Positions 9,393-18,306 of a DNA stretch of 64,000 nucleotides are shown here, in pieces. This DNA is from Primorskyibacter aestuariivivens. Lineage in GTDB: Bacteria > Pseudomonadota > Alphaproteobacteria > Rhodobacterales > Rhodobacteraceae. The notes beneath the pieces were generated by a model. That model was given only the letters and a program-made list of their open reading frames with translations, searched no databases and was not told the DNA's origin. Made by a program: the position numbers and the translations under genes. Position 1 is the first letter of the stretch, and every line of letters begins with the position of its first letter. The DNA is taken from contig NZ_JAQIOZ010000009.1 of assembly GCF_028023675.1 (NCBI RefSeq), positions 62,001-126,000 of the forward strand, given 5' to 3'.

Positions 9393-11105
9393 TTATTCCC
9401 AGGACGCGATCAGCTCATCGTAGCTGACGGTCTGGGGCTCTTCATCTTCGTTCTCAAGCTTGGCGTAGGGCGCGCCGGGCTGGGCGAACCAGTATTCCGC
9501 ATCACGCTCTTCGTTCAGCTTGGGACCGATGTCACCCTGGATACCGGCACGTTCCAGACGCTCAAGAACGCGTTCCTGGTCGGCGCAGAGGCTGTCCAGT
9601 GCTTCCTGTGCGGTCTTGGCGCCGGACATGGCGTCACCGATATTCTGCCACCACAGCTGGGCCAGCTTCGGGTAATCCGGAACGTTGGTGCCGGTGGGCG
9701 ACCATGCGACACGGGCGGGCGAACGGTAGAATTCGACCAGACCACCCAGTTTGTCGGCACGCTCGGTGAAGCTGTCATGCTGCACGGTGGATTCGCGGAT
9801 GAAGGTCAGACCCACATGGGATTTCTTCACGTCCACGGTCTTGGAGGTGACGAACTGGGCATAGAGCCACGCGGCTTGCGCACGATCCACCGGGGTGGAT
9901 TGCATCAGCGTCCAGGAGCCAGCGTCCTGATAGCCGACCTTCTGGCCTTCTTTCCAGTAGGCACCATGCGGGCTGGGGGCCATGCGCCATTTCGGCGTGC
10001 CGTCCTCGTTCATCACCGGCAGGCCGGGCTTCACGGTGTCGGCGGTAAAGGCGGTGTACCAGAACATCTGCTGCGCCACGTTGCCCTGTGCCGGGATCGG
10101 GCCTGCCTCGGAGAAGGTCATGCCAGCGGCGGCGGGCGGCGAGTATTTGTTCAGCCACTCAATCGCTTTTTCCACGGCGTAGACAGCAGCAGGCGCGTTG
10201 GTTGCACCGCCACGGGCCACACAGGAACCGGTGGGCTGGGAGTTTTCGTTCACACGAATGCCCCATTCGTCCACGGGCAGACCGTTGGGCTCACCCACGT
10301 CTCCCATACCGGCCATCGACATCCATGCGTCGGTGTAGCGCCAGCCCAGCGAGGGGTCTTTCTTGCCGTAGTCCATGTTGCCAAAGACTTCGCCTTCCAC
10401 ACCCAGATGCGACAGGTCGCGACCGGTGAAGAATTCCGCGATGTCCTCATAGGCCGACCAGTTGACCGGAACGCCGAGATCATAGCCATAAGCCGCTTTG
10501 AAGTCGGCCTTGTTCTTCTCGTCGTTGAACCAGTCATAACGGAACCAATAGAGGTTCGCGAACTGCTGGGTCGGCATCTGGTAGACTTTGCCATCCGGGC
10601 CAGTGGTGAAGCTCAGGCCAATGAAATCTTCCAGATCCAGCGTCGGCAGGGTCACCGCCGCGCCTTCGCCCGACATCCAGTCGGTCAGGTTGCGCACCTG
10701 CTGGTAGCGCCAGTGGGTGCCGATCAGGTCGGAGTCATTGACATAGGCGTCATAGATGTTTTCGCCCGACTGCATCTGCGTTTGCAGCTTTTCGACAACA
10801 TCGCCTTCGCCGATCAGGTCATGGGTGACCTGGATGCCGGTGATGGCGGTGAATGCGGGGGCCAGAACCTGGGATTCGTACTCATGCGTGGTGATGGTCT
10901 CGGAAACGACCTTGATCTCCATGCCTGCGAACGGCTTGGCCGCGTCGATGAAGAACTGCATCTCCGCTTCCTGCTCGGCGCGGCTGATCGACGATAGATC
11001 GCCGATTTCCGCATCGAGGAACGCCTTGGCGGCATCCATGTCGGCAAAGGCCGGGCCCGCAAGGACCAGCAGCGCCGCTGTTGTGGATTTGAGGTTGAGG
11101 TTCAT
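9393..11105 (-). CDS. glpV: Glycerol ABC transporter substrate-binding protein
   Basis: Periplasmic binding protein of a glycerol importer like the rhizobial GlpSTPQUV system. 570 residues, longer than typical sugar-binding proteins. An N-terminal signal peptide (MNLNLKSTTAALLVLAGPAFA) precedes DMDAAKAFLD. The family-1-type extracellular fold follows, with a Trp/Tyr-rich ligand region (NLYWFRYDWFNDE). GGGAGGAC precedes the ATG. It lies after the small membrane gene glpU, with an intercistronic hairpin between them that probably favours high expression of this subunit. The identification rests on gene order plus sequence character. Confidence 0.9.
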   Translation of the reverse strand: MNLNLKSTTAALLVLAGPAFADMDAAKAFLDAEIGDLSSISRAEQEAEMQFFIDAAKPFAGMEIKVVSETITTHEYESQVLAPAFTAITGIQVTHDLIGEGDVVEKLQTQMQSGENIYDAYVNDSDLIGTHWRYQQVRNLTDWMSGEGAAVTLPTLDLEDFIGLSFTTGPDGKVYQMPTQQFANLYWFRYDWFNDEKNKADFKAAYGYDLGVPVNWSAYEDIAEFFTGRDLSHLGVEGEVFGNMDYGKKDPSLGWRYTDAWMSMAGMGDVGEPNGLPVDEWGIRVNENSQPTGSCVARGGATNAPAAVYAVEKAIEWLNKYSPPAAAGMTFSEAGPIPAQGNVAQQMFWYTAFTADTVKPGLPVMNEDGTPKWRMAPSPHGAYWKEGQKVGYQDAGSWTLMQSTPVDRAQAAWLYAQFVTSKTVDVKKSHVGLTFIRESTVQHDSFTERADKLGGLVEFYRSPARVAWSPTGTNVPDYPKLAQLWWQNIGDAMSGAKTAQEALDSLCADQERVLERLERAGIQGDIGPKLNEERDAEYWFAQPGAPYAKLENEDEEPQTVSYDELIASWE

Positions 11106-11151
11106 TGGTTTTGTCCTCCCATTTTGAACCGATGAATGAGGAAGTTCGAAG

Positions 11152-11182
11152 CGTGGCCGGGTCTCCTCCTGTCCCGGCCACG
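11152..11182 (-). promoter_or_regulatory. Intercistronic hairpin between glpU and glpV
   Basis: A perfect 10-bp stem (CGTGGCCGGG at 11152-11161, CCCGGCCACG at 11173-11182) with an 11-base loop. In the transcript the loop reads ACAGGAGGAGA, which contains a complete Shine-Dalgarno-like AGGAGG although no start codon follows it closely. No T-tract is present, so an mRNA-stability or processing element is more likely than a terminator. Confidence 0.55.
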
Positions 11183-11193
11183 GGGGCCTGTGG

Positions 11194-11466
11194 CTACACC
11201 CAGCGGAAGACCGCGGCGGCGTAGATCAGGCAGACGATGAGGGCGTAAGGTTGTTGCGCCCCAACGATCCCGAGCCAAGCCAGATTGATAAAGGCCGAGC
11301 CCAGAAGGGTGATGAAGAGCCGGTCGCCCCTCGTGGTTTCGATCCGCAGAATGCCCGTGCGGGGCGTTTCCGGGAATTTAATGGCCAACACCGTGAAGGT
11401 GATCAGCAGCGAGGCGATGACGGCGAAGAAGATCGCGGTCGGCCAGGTCCATGCCATCCAGTCCAT
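11194..11466 (-). CDS. glpU: Small integral membrane protein of the glycerol transporter (DUF2160)
   Basis: A 90-residue membrane protein with about three hydrophobic segments (roughly residues 8-28, 49-66 and 70-88) separated by a short polar loop (FPETPRTGILRIETTRGDR). Genes of this size and place occur between the permease and binding-protein genes of the rhizobial glycerol operon (glpU). The exact role is unknown; an accessory of the permease is an inference from position. Confidence 0.85.
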   Translation of the reverse strand: MDWMAWTWPTAIFFAVIASLLITFTVLAIKFPETPRTGILRIETTRGDRLFITLLGSAFINLAWLGIVGAQQPYALIVCLIYAAAVFRWV

Positions 11467-11490
11467 TGGAAGTCCTCCCTTTCTTCAGGC

Positions 11491-12342
11491 TTACACGCGA
11501 CCCAGGGCAAAGCCCTTGGCGATGTAGTTGCGGACGAAGTAGATCACGAGCGCGCCGGGCACGATGGTCAGGATACCGGCAGCCGCCAGCACGCCCCAGT
11601 CGATGCCCGATGCCCCCTGGGTCCGGGTCATGATCGCGGCAATCGGTTTGGCGTCGACGGTGGTCAGCGTGCGGCTCAAGAGCAGTTCCACCCATGAGAA
11701 CATGAAGCAGAAGAACGCCGCAACCCCGATGCCACTGGCAATCAGCGGCGTGAAAATCTTCACGAAGAAGGCACCAAAGCTGTAGCCGTCGAGATAGGCG
11801 GTCTCGTCGATCTCTTTCGGCACGCCGCGCATGAAGCCTTCCAAAATCCACACCGCGAGCGGCACGTTGAACAGGGTATGCGCCAGCGCCACGGCGATAT
11901 GGGTGTCAAAGAGGCCCACCGACGAATACAGCTGGAAGAAGGGCAGCGCAAAAACCGCGGGCGGTGCCATCCGGTTGGTCAAGAGCCAGAAGAACAGATG
12001 CTTGTCGCCCATGAAGTGATAGCGCGAGAAGGCATAAGCCGCCGGCAGCGCCACCGCGAGAGAGATCACCGTGTTCACCGTCACGTAGATGATCGAGTTC
12101 ACATAACCCATATACCAGGCCGGATCGGTGAGGATCGTGGCGTAGTTGGCGAATGTGAGATTGCGCGGGAACAGCGTGAACTCGTTCAGGATCTCAGTGT
12201 TGGTCTTCAGGCTCATGTTCAGCAGCCAGTAGATCGGCAAGAGCAGGAACAGGAGATAGAGGGTCATCACCACGAGGCGGCTGTTGATCTTGGGCAGAGA
12301 CAGCCCGCGGGATGAAGTTTTGTTTACGGTCATATCGGCCAT
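11491..12342 (-). CDS. glpQ: Glycerol ABC transporter permease
   Basis: Inner-membrane permease of the MalG type (283 residues, about six transmembrane segments). The cytoplasmic EAA loop that docks with the ATPases is visible as GVPKEIDETAYLDGYSFGAF. Start at 12342 (MADMTVNKTSS) with GGGAGG upstream; it begins 3 bases after the glpP stop codon. It forms the channel with GlpP. Confidence 0.93.
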   Translation of the reverse strand: MADMTVNKTSSRGLSLPKINSRLVVMTLYLLFLLLPIYWLLNMSLKTNTEILNEFTLFPRNLTFANYATILTDPAWYMGYVNSIIYVTVNTVISLAVALPAAYAFSRYHFMGDKHLFFWLLTNRMAPPAVFALPFFQLYSSVGLFDTHIAVALAHTLFNVPLAVWILEGFMRGVPKEIDETAYLDGYSFGAFFVKIFTPLIASGIGVAAFFCFMFSWVELLLSRTLTTVDAKPIAAIMTRTQGASGIDWGVLAAAGILTIVPGALVIYFVRNYIAKGFALGRV

Positions 12343-12345
12343 GGA

Positions 12346-13215
12346 TCAGCCCTCCCGCTTATCGAGGTTGGTCATCACGGTGTAGAACACCCAGGAGATG
12401 AGAAGGATCACGAGGAAATACATGATCGAGAAGGCCGCCGCGGGTCCGAGGTCGAACTGTCCCAGCGCCATTTTGACGAGGTCGATCGACAGCAGCGTGG
12501 TGGCGTTGCCGGGGCCACCGCCCGTGACGACGAACGGCTCGGTATAGATCATGAAGCTGTCCATGAAGCGCAAGAGGATCGCGATCATCAGCACGCCCAT
12601 CATCTTGGGCAGTTCGATGAAGCGGAACACCTTCCAGCGCGACGCCTGGTCGATCTTGGCCGCCTGATAGTAAGCGTCGGGGATCGATTTCAGACCGGCA
12701 AAGGCCAGCAGCGCCACAAGCGAGGTCCAGTGCCATACATCCATCACGATGATCGTGACCCAGGCCGCCAGAATGTCCTGCGTGTAGTTGTAGTTGATGC
12801 CAAGCGCATCCAGCGTGTAGCCCAGCAGGCCGATATCGACGCGGCCAAAGATCTGCCAGATCGTGCCAACCACGTTCCATGGAATAAGCAACGGCAGCGA
12901 CATCAGCACAAGGCAGAAGGACGACCAGAAGCCCGATTTAGGCATGTTCAGCGCCACGAAGATGCCCAGCGGGATCTCGATGGCCAGGATGATGCCCGAG
13001 AACATGAGCTGGCGTCCAAGCGCGTCCCACATGCGTTCCGAGCGCAGCATTTCTTCGAACCATTCAAGCCCGGCCCAGAAGAACTGGTTATTCCCGAACG
13101 TGTCCTGAACGGAATAGTTGACCACGGTCATCAGCGGGATCACCGCCGAAAAGGCCACCAGAAGCAGCACAGGCAGGACGAGAAACCATGCCTTTTGATT
13201 GACTGTCTTTTCCAT
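12346..13215 (-). CDS. glpP: Glycerol ABC transporter permease
   Basis: MalF/UgpA-type inner-membrane permease, 289 residues, about six transmembrane segments, with EAA loop SIPDAYYQAAKIDQASRWKV. Its ATG shares one base with the TAA of the upstream 44-codon ORF (TAATG), so translation is probably coupled to it. Partner of GlpQ. Confidence 0.93.
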   Translation of the reverse strand: MEKTVNQKAWFLVLPVLLLVAFSAVIPLMTVVNYSVQDTFGNNQFFWAGLEWFEEMLRSERMWDALGRQLMFSGIILAIEIPLGIFVALNMPKSGFWSSFCLVLMSLPLLIPWNVVGTIWQIFGRVDIGLLGYTLDALGINYNYTQDILAAWVTIIVMDVWHWTSLVALLAFAGLKSIPDAYYQAAKIDQASRWKVFRFIELPKMMGVLMIAILLRFMDSFMIYTEPFVVTGGGPGNATTLLSIDLVKMALGQFDLGPAAAFSIMYFLVILLISWVFYTVMTNLDKREG

Positions 13216-13349
13216 TACTTCGCCCCCTCCCCGGACGAGTGCGCCACGGGGCGCGCGATTTGTGCGGATGCCTGATCGAGGAAACGGTCAACCATTTGGA
13301 TTTGGCGTTCCATGATCTGTTGCGGTGTCAGGATCGGACGGCCATCCAT
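13215..13349 (-). CDS. Unannotated 44-residue protein inside the glycerol transporter operon
   Basis: An ORF of 44 codons fills the whole gap between glpT and glpP. Its ATG overlaps the glpT stop (TGATG) and its TAA overlaps the glpP start (TAATG), each by one base. The product begins MDGRPILTPQQIMERQIQMV, is polar and likely amphipathic-helical (IMERQIQMVDRFLDQASAQI), and ends in a Ser/Gly/Lys tail. It has no signal peptide or membrane span. I do not recognise the family. The exact joining at both ends argues for real translation; a role could be as a coupling leader for the permeases or as a small transporter subunit. Confidence 0.7.
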   Translation of the reverse strand: MDGRPILTPQQIMERQIQMVDRFLDQASAQIARPVAHSSGEGAK

Positions 13350-14425
13350 CACGCGGCCTCCCCGTTTACGCGCCAGTCATTGGCATAGACATTGACGCGG
13401 GTAGGATCGAATGTGACACGGTTCATATCGGCGCTGATATGGTCGTCTTCGCCCGCGATGATGTTGATATCGCTCCCGAAAAACTCTGCGCGGATGATCT
13501 TGTGGCGGCCCACATCCTCGACGCGGCGCACCTTGACGGGCAGGCCCTCGGTCTGGCTCAGCTTGGCGAATTCCGGGCGCACGCCGATCTCGACCTTGCC
13601 ATCCAGCGGTTTGTAACCCTGCGCGAGCTCTACGTAAGAGCCGTTCACATAGGCCTTGTTGCCGTCGATCCGCGCCGGGATCACGTTCATGCCCGGCGAG
13701 CCGATGAAATAACCCACGAATGTATGCTCGGGACGCTCGAACAGCTCTTCGGGCGTGCCGATCTGCACGACGCGGCCGTCATACATGACGACAACCTTGT
13801 CGGCAAAGGTCAGCGCCTCGGTCTGGTCATGGGTCACATAGATCATGGTATGCCCGAAATCATGGTGCAGCTGCTTGAGCTGTGTGCGCAGCTCCCATTT
13901 CATATGCGGGTCGATCACGGTCAGCGGCTCGTCAAACAACAGCGCGTTCACGTCCTTGCGCACCATGCCACGGCCCAGCGAAATCTTTTGCTTGGCATCG
14001 GCGGTGAGACCACGCGCCTTTTTGCGCAGCATCTCCTCCATGCCGATCATACGGGCGATTTCCTGAACGCGCTCCGCGACATAGCTCTCGTCCCGGCCAC
14101 GGTTGCGCAGCGGGAACGCCAGATTGTCATGCACCGTCATGGTGTCGTAGACGACCGGGAACTGGAACACCTGGGCAATATTGCGTTCTGCGGTGGGGGC
14201 GTGCGTTACGTCCTTGCCATCAAACAGGATGCGGCCCTGGCTCGGGTGCAGAAGCCCCGAGATGATGTTGAGCAGCGTGGACTTGCCACAGCCCGACGAG
14301 CCCAGCAGCGCATAGGCCGCGCCGTCGTCCCAGTCGTGGTTCAGTTCCTTCAGCGCAAAGTCGTCTTCGCTGCCCGGATTGGGCAGGTAGGAATGCGCGA
14401 GGTTATCAAGTGTGATCTTGGCCAT
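13349..14425 (-). CDS. glpT: Glycerol ABC transporter ATP-binding protein (degenerate signature)
   Basis: One of two ATPases of the glycerol importer; 358 residues with a C-terminal regulatory OB-like domain as in MalK/UgpC. Walker A is GSSGCGKS (42-49), Walker B ALLFDEP (161-167) and the H-loop is intact (IYVTHDQTEA, H199). The LSGGQ signature position is replaced by LTADAKQ (140-146). It follows glpS by 11 bases and overlaps the next small ORF by one base. The partner GlpS has the complementary pattern of intact and lost motifs. Confidence 0.93.
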   Translation of the reverse strand: MAKITLDNLAHSYLPNPGSEDDFALKELNHDWDDGAAYALLGSSGCGKSTLLNIISGLLHPSQGRILFDGKDVTHAPTAERNIAQVFQFPVVYDTMTVHDNLAFPLRNRGRDESYVAERVQEIARMIGMEEMLRKKARGLTADAKQKISLGRGMVRKDVNALLFDEPLTVIDPHMKWELRTQLKQLHHDFGHTMIYVTHDQTEALTFADKVVVMYDGRVVQIGTPEELFERPEHTFVGYFIGSPGMNVIPARIDGNKAYVNGSYVELAQGYKPLDGKVEIGVRPEFAKLSQTEGLPVKVRRVEDVGRHKIIRAEFFGSDINIIAGEDDHISADMNRVTFDPTRVNVYANDWRVNGEAA

Positions 14426-14436
14426 GGTGTCCTCCC

Positions 14437-15525
14437 TCAGGCCGCAAGCGCATAGGCGGCAGGTGCCACCAGCTTGCCGTCTTCGCCAAAAATGTAGACA
14501 TGGCGGGGGTCCAGCCAGACATCGAGCCGCGCGCCCAGATCCAGCTCATGAACCCCATGGATCAGCCCGACCCAGCGTTCGCCGAAATGGTCCAGGTGAA
14601 CAAAGGTCTCCGACCCGGTCAGCTCGGTCACCGACAGTTTCGTGGCGAATTGCATCGCGTTCGCCGAATGCTGGCTGATCTCAAGATGGTTCGGACGGAA
14701 CCCGGCGGTGTAGCGGCCATCGGCCAATTCGGCGAGCTTGCCGGTTGCCGCGGTGCTCTGACCATCGCCGAACATGATGCGGTCGGCGGTTTTGGAGATC
14801 GGCAGGAAGTTCATCGGCGGATCCGAGAAGACCCGCGCCGTGGTGGCATCCACCGGCTGGCGATAGACCGACGGGGTCGGGCCGAACTGGGTGATGCGGC
14901 CCTCGGACAGGGTGGCGACATTGCCGCCCAGCAGAAGCGCTTCCTCGGGTTCCGTGGTGGCGTAGACAAAGATCGAGCCGGACGCTTCGAAAATTTTGGG
15001 AATCTCGACCCGCAGCTCTTCGCGCAGCTTGTAATCGAGGTTCGCAAGCGGCTCGTCGAGCAGCACCAGACCGGCATTCTTGACCAGCGCGCGCGCCAGT
15101 GCACAGCGCTGCTGCTGACCGCCCGACAATTCCAGCGGCTTGCGCTCCAGCATCGGGGTCAGCTTCATCAATTCGGCGGTTTCGCGCACGCGGGCGTCGA
15201 TCTCTGCCTTGTTCACGCCCATCAGCTTCATCGGCGAGGCGATGTTGTCATAGACGCTCATCGACGGGTAGTTGATGAACTGCTGATACACCATCGCGAC
15301 CTTGCGGTCCTGAACGCGCTGGCCGGTGACATCCTGATCGTTCCAGATCACCTGTCCCGTAGCGGGCACATCGAGCCCGGCCATCAGCCGCATGAGCGAT
15401 GTCTTGCCCGACAGGGTCGGTCCAAGCAGCACATTCATCGTGCCTTTTTCCAGCGTCAGATCCGTCGGGTAGATATGTGTCTGCCCCTCGACGGTCTTTG
15501 ATACGCCTCTCAGTTCGAGCGTCAT
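14437..15525 (-). CDS. glpS: Glycerol ABC transporter ATP-binding protein
   Basis: Second ATPase of the glycerol importer (362 residues). Walker A is GPTLSGKT (35-42), the signature LSGGQQQR is canonical (133-140), Walker B is LVLLDEP (153-159). The H-loop histidine is replaced by Thr191 (VYATTEPEEA). The start at 15525 follows AAGGAGGAGG and lies 13 bases after the glpD stop codon; the longer frame to 15591 would overlap glpD. It probably forms a heterodimer with GlpT on GlpP/GlpQ. Confidence 0.93.
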   Translation of the reverse strand: MTLELRGVSKTVEGQTHIYPTDLTLEKGTMNVLLGPTLSGKTSLMRLMAGLDVPATGQVIWNDQDVTGQRVQDRKVAMVYQQFINYPSMSVYDNIASPMKLMGVNKAEIDARVRETAELMKLTPMLERKPLELSGGQQQRCALARALVKNAGLVLLDEPLANLDYKLREELRVEIPKIFEASGSIFVYATTEPEEALLLGGNVATLSEGRITQFGPTPSVYRQPVDATTARVFSDPPMNFLPISKTADRIMFGDGQSTAATGKLAELADGRYTAGFRPNHLEISQHSANAMQFATKLSVTELTGSETFVHLDHFGERWVGLIHGVHELDLGARLDVWLDPRHVYIFGEDGKLVAPAAYALAA

Positions 15526-15538
15526 CAGGTCCTCCTCC

Positions 15539-17137
15539 TTATTCCGCCGCCGCGGGTGTGGAATGGCGACGCTGCGCCATCCAGTCATCAAGCGCCTGGG
15601 TTTGCTCGGCCGTCAGCCGCAGCCCCAGCTTGTTGCGCCGCCAGATCACGTCCTCTGCCGTGCGCGCATATTCATGTGTCATGAGCCAGCTGATCTCGGC
15701 TTCGGTCAGCGTGGCGCCGAAATCCTGCCCCAAATCAGCAGCTTGCTCTGCATTGCCCAGAATCTTCAAGGCTTCCGTGCCGTAGGCCCGAACCAATCGC
15801 GTGGCCCAAAAATCGCTCAGGAACGGGAAGCGCGATTGCAGATCGGCCACCAGTTTGGCCACGCCATCCACCGGAAAGTTGCCACCGGGCAGAGCGACGC
15901 CAGCGGTCCATTTGCCCTTGGCCAGTTTCAGGTGGTCCCCGATCTTCTCCATCGCGCTTTCGGCGAGGCGACGATAGGTGGTGATCTTGCCGCCGAAGAT
16001 ATTGAGCACCGGCGCGCCTGCGCTGGTATCAACCTTGAGCGTATAGTCCCGCGTTGCCGCCGTGGCGCTGCTTGCGCCGTCATCATAAAGCGGGCGAACG
16101 CCGGAATAGGTCCAGACCACGTCGTCGCGGGTCAGTTGCTGTTTGAAATACTGGTTGGCAAAGCCCAGCAGGTAGTCTTGTTCCTCGGGGGTGCATTCCG
16201 GTTTGACCGACGGGTCGGTATGTTCGGCGTCGGTGGTGCCGATCAGGGTGAAATCCGTCTCATAGGGGATCGAAAAGATGATCCGCCCGTCGGTGCCCTG
16301 AAAGAAATAGCACTTGTCGTGATCGTAAAGTTTTCGGGTCACGATATGTGAGCCGCGCACCAGCCGCACACCTTCGCGTGAATTCAGCCGCACCTTGGTC
16401 TGGATGATGTCGCCAACCCAGGGGCCACCGGCATTTACCAGCATCCGGGCATAAAAGGTTTGCAGACGGTTGCTTTCGGTATTGCGCGTTTCGATGCGCC
16501 AGATGCCGTTTTCGCTTGTCGCGCTGACCACCTGTGTACGCGTCATGATATGCGCGCCGCGCGCTTCGGCATCGCGGGCATTGAGCACGACAAGACGCGA
16601 ATCCTCGACCCAGCAATCGGAATATTCATAGGCCTTGGCAAAACGATCCTGCAGCGGCGCGCCCTCTTTCGAGCCGCTCAGCTCCACGGTCGACGTCCCT
16701 GGCAGGATCTTGCGCCCACCCAGATGGTCATACATGAACAGCCCCAGCCGGATCAGCCAAGCGGGCCTGCGCCCTTTCATCCAGGGCATGAACAGGCTGA
16801 GCAGTTTCGAGGTCGGCGTATCCGACTCGAAACGCATATCCTTATGATATGGAAGCACAAAACGCATCGGCCAGCTGATATGTGGCATCGCTTTCAAAAG
16901 CGTTTCACGCTCGATCAGTGCCTCGCGTACCAGCCGGAATTCGAAATATTCGAGATAGCGCAGCCCGCCATGAAACAGCTTGGTCGACGCCGAAGAGGTG
17001 GCGGAAGCTAGGTCGTTCATTTCGGCCAGTGCCACCGTTAGTCCACGGCCCGCCGCGTCCCGGGCGATGCCGCAGCCATTGATGCCGCCGCCAATGATGA
17101 ACAGGTCTGTGATTTCCGTGTCGGTCGGGTGTCCCAC
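15539..17137 (-). CDS. glpD: FAD-dependent glycerol-3-phosphate dehydrogenase
   Basis: Membrane-associated flavoenzyme oxidising sn-glycerol 3-phosphate to DHAP and passing electrons to quinone. The 532-residue product has the dinucleotide motif IIGGGINGCGIARDAAGRG near the N terminus, the GlpD stretch TSSASTKLFHGGLRYLE and a C-terminal helical domain. I choose the GTG at 17137 because GGAGGAG lies six bases upstream; the TTG at 17152 would place that site inside the gene. First gene of the glp transporter operon, divergent from glpR. Confidence 0.94.
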   Translation of the reverse strand: MGHPTDTEITDLFIIGGGINGCGIARDAAGRGLTVALAEMNDLASATSSASTKLFHGGLRYLEYFEFRLVREALIERETLLKAMPHISWPMRFVLPYHKDMRFESDTPTSKLLSLFMPWMKGRRPAWLIRLGLFMYDHLGGRKILPGTSTVELSGSKEGAPLQDRFAKAYEYSDCWVEDSRLVVLNARDAEARGAHIMTRTQVVSATSENGIWRIETRNTESNRLQTFYARMLVNAGGPWVGDIIQTKVRLNSREGVRLVRGSHIVTRKLYDHDKCYFFQGTDGRIIFSIPYETDFTLIGTTDAEHTDPSVKPECTPEEQDYLLGFANQYFKQQLTRDDVVWTYSGVRPLYDDGASSATAATRDYTLKVDTSAGAPVLNIFGGKITTYRRLAESAMEKIGDHLKLAKGKWTAGVALPGGNFPVDGVAKLVADLQSRFPFLSDFWATRLVRAYGTEALKILGNAEQAADLGQDFGATLTEAEISWLMTHEYARTAEDVIWRRNKLGLRLTAEQTQALDDWMAQRRHSTPAAAE

Positions 17138-17206
17138 GCGATTCTCCTCCAAGCGCGTTGTACCACGTTTGTGACGAAATTGCCGGAAGATCGCAATATA
17201 AATATT

Positions 17207-17226
17207 TTCGTTTATGTTCGTTTTTG
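17207..17226. promoter_or_regulatory. Putative GlpR operator, site 1
   Basis: Two tandem 10-bp repeats, TTCGTTTATG and TTCGTTTTTG, in an AT-rich part of the glpD-glpR divergent region. DeoR-family repressors, GlpR included, often bind TTCG-containing direct repeats. The position between the two start codons suits control of the glp operon and autoregulation. Confidence 0.55.
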
Positions 17227-17319
17227 AGCTTGTCGGGGGATATCAACAGCTTACCCGACGTCAATTTAAGCCAGATCAGACAGAACAGCACGAAACCAGG
17301 GAATTCTTGTTGCCTTTCT

Positions 17320-17336
17320 ATTCGTTTTTCGCGAAT
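17320..17336. promoter_or_regulatory. Putative GlpR operator, site 2
   Basis: ATTCGTTTTTCGCGAAT shares TTCGTTTTT with site 1 and has inverted ends (ATTCG/CGAAT). It lies 60 bases before the glpR start, a plausible autoregulatory position. Confidence 0.4.
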
Positions 17337-17395
17337 CTCTTGCCCCAACGCCGCACAGGTCCGGCCGTGAACGCTATTGGGAGATAAGGCCGATC

Positions 17396-18157
17396 ATGTC
17401 GCAAACATTCCGCCATCCCGAAATTCTTGAGATCGCGCGCCGTGAAGGCAAGGTGACGGTCGAAGGGCTTGCCCGGCATTTTGACGTGACGCTCCAGACC
17501 ATTCGCCGGGATCTGACGGATCTTGCCGATGCGGGGCGACTGGAAAGGGTGCATGGCGGGGCGGTGTTGCCGTCGGGCACAACCAATATCGGCTATGAAG
17601 AGCGCCGTGCCCTCAAAGCCGAAGAAAAACGCGCCATGGCCCGCGCCTGTGCCGCCGAGATCCCGAATGGCATTTCGCTGTTTCTGAATATCGGCACCTC
17701 GACCGAGGCAGTCGCGCAGGAGTTGATGCATCATGAAAACCTCATGGTGGTCACCAACAACATGAACGTGGCCAATATCCTTGCCGGGAACCGCGATTGC
17801 GAAATCATCGTGACCGGCGGGCAATTGCGCCGAGCCGATGGCGGGCTGGTCGGCAATCTGGCGGCAGAAACAATCCGTCAGTTCAAATTCGATCTGGCCG
17901 TGATTGGCTGTTCCGCACTGGACCGCGAAGGAGACCTTTTGGATTTCGACATTCAGGAGGTCAGCGTCAGCCAGGCCATCCTGCGCCAGTCCCGCAAGAC
18001 ATTTCTGGTGGCCGACCAGTCCAAGCTGTCTCGCAGCGCCCCGGCCCGGATTGCCTCGCTTGCCGATATCGACACGTTTTTCACCGATAAACCCCTGCCC
18101 GCCGATCTGGCCGCGTCATGTGACACGTGGCGGACCAACATCGTGGTCGCGGACTGA
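17396..18157 (+). CDS. glpR: DeoR-family repressor of glycerol genes
   Basis: A 253-residue repressor. Residues about 5-60 form the DeoR winged helix-turn-helix (KVTVEGLARHFDVTLQTIRR, then LERVHGGAVLP). The rest is the sugar-phosphate-sensing DeoRC domain with NIGTSTEAVAQE and DFDIQEVSVSQAIL. It is transcribed away from glpD. By analogy it would be released by glycerol 3-phosphate; the ligand is inferred from the neighbours. Confidence 0.92.
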   Translation: MSQTFRHPEILEIARREGKVTVEGLARHFDVTLQTIRRDLTDLADAGRLERVHGGAVLPSGTTNIGYEERRALKAEEKRAMARACAAEIPNGISLFLNIGTSTEAVAQELMHHENLMVVTNNMNVANILAGNRDCEIIVTGGQLRRADGGLVGNLAAETIRQFKFDLAVIGCSALDREGDLLDFDIQEVSVSQAILRQSRKTFLVADQSKLSRSAPARIASLADIDTFFTDKPLPADLAASCDTWRTNIVVAD

Positions 18158-18306
18158 CGCGCTGAGGTGACACCGCCCGGCTTTCCGGGATGGGGGCAAC
18201 GGGTGAACGCCCCCTGCCCGCCTCACACCGTTGCTGCTGCCCCCCTCGCCAATCGGAACAAGCCCTGTTACACCCTGCCCCCAACACCGTCAGAGGGGCG
18301 CGCGCC

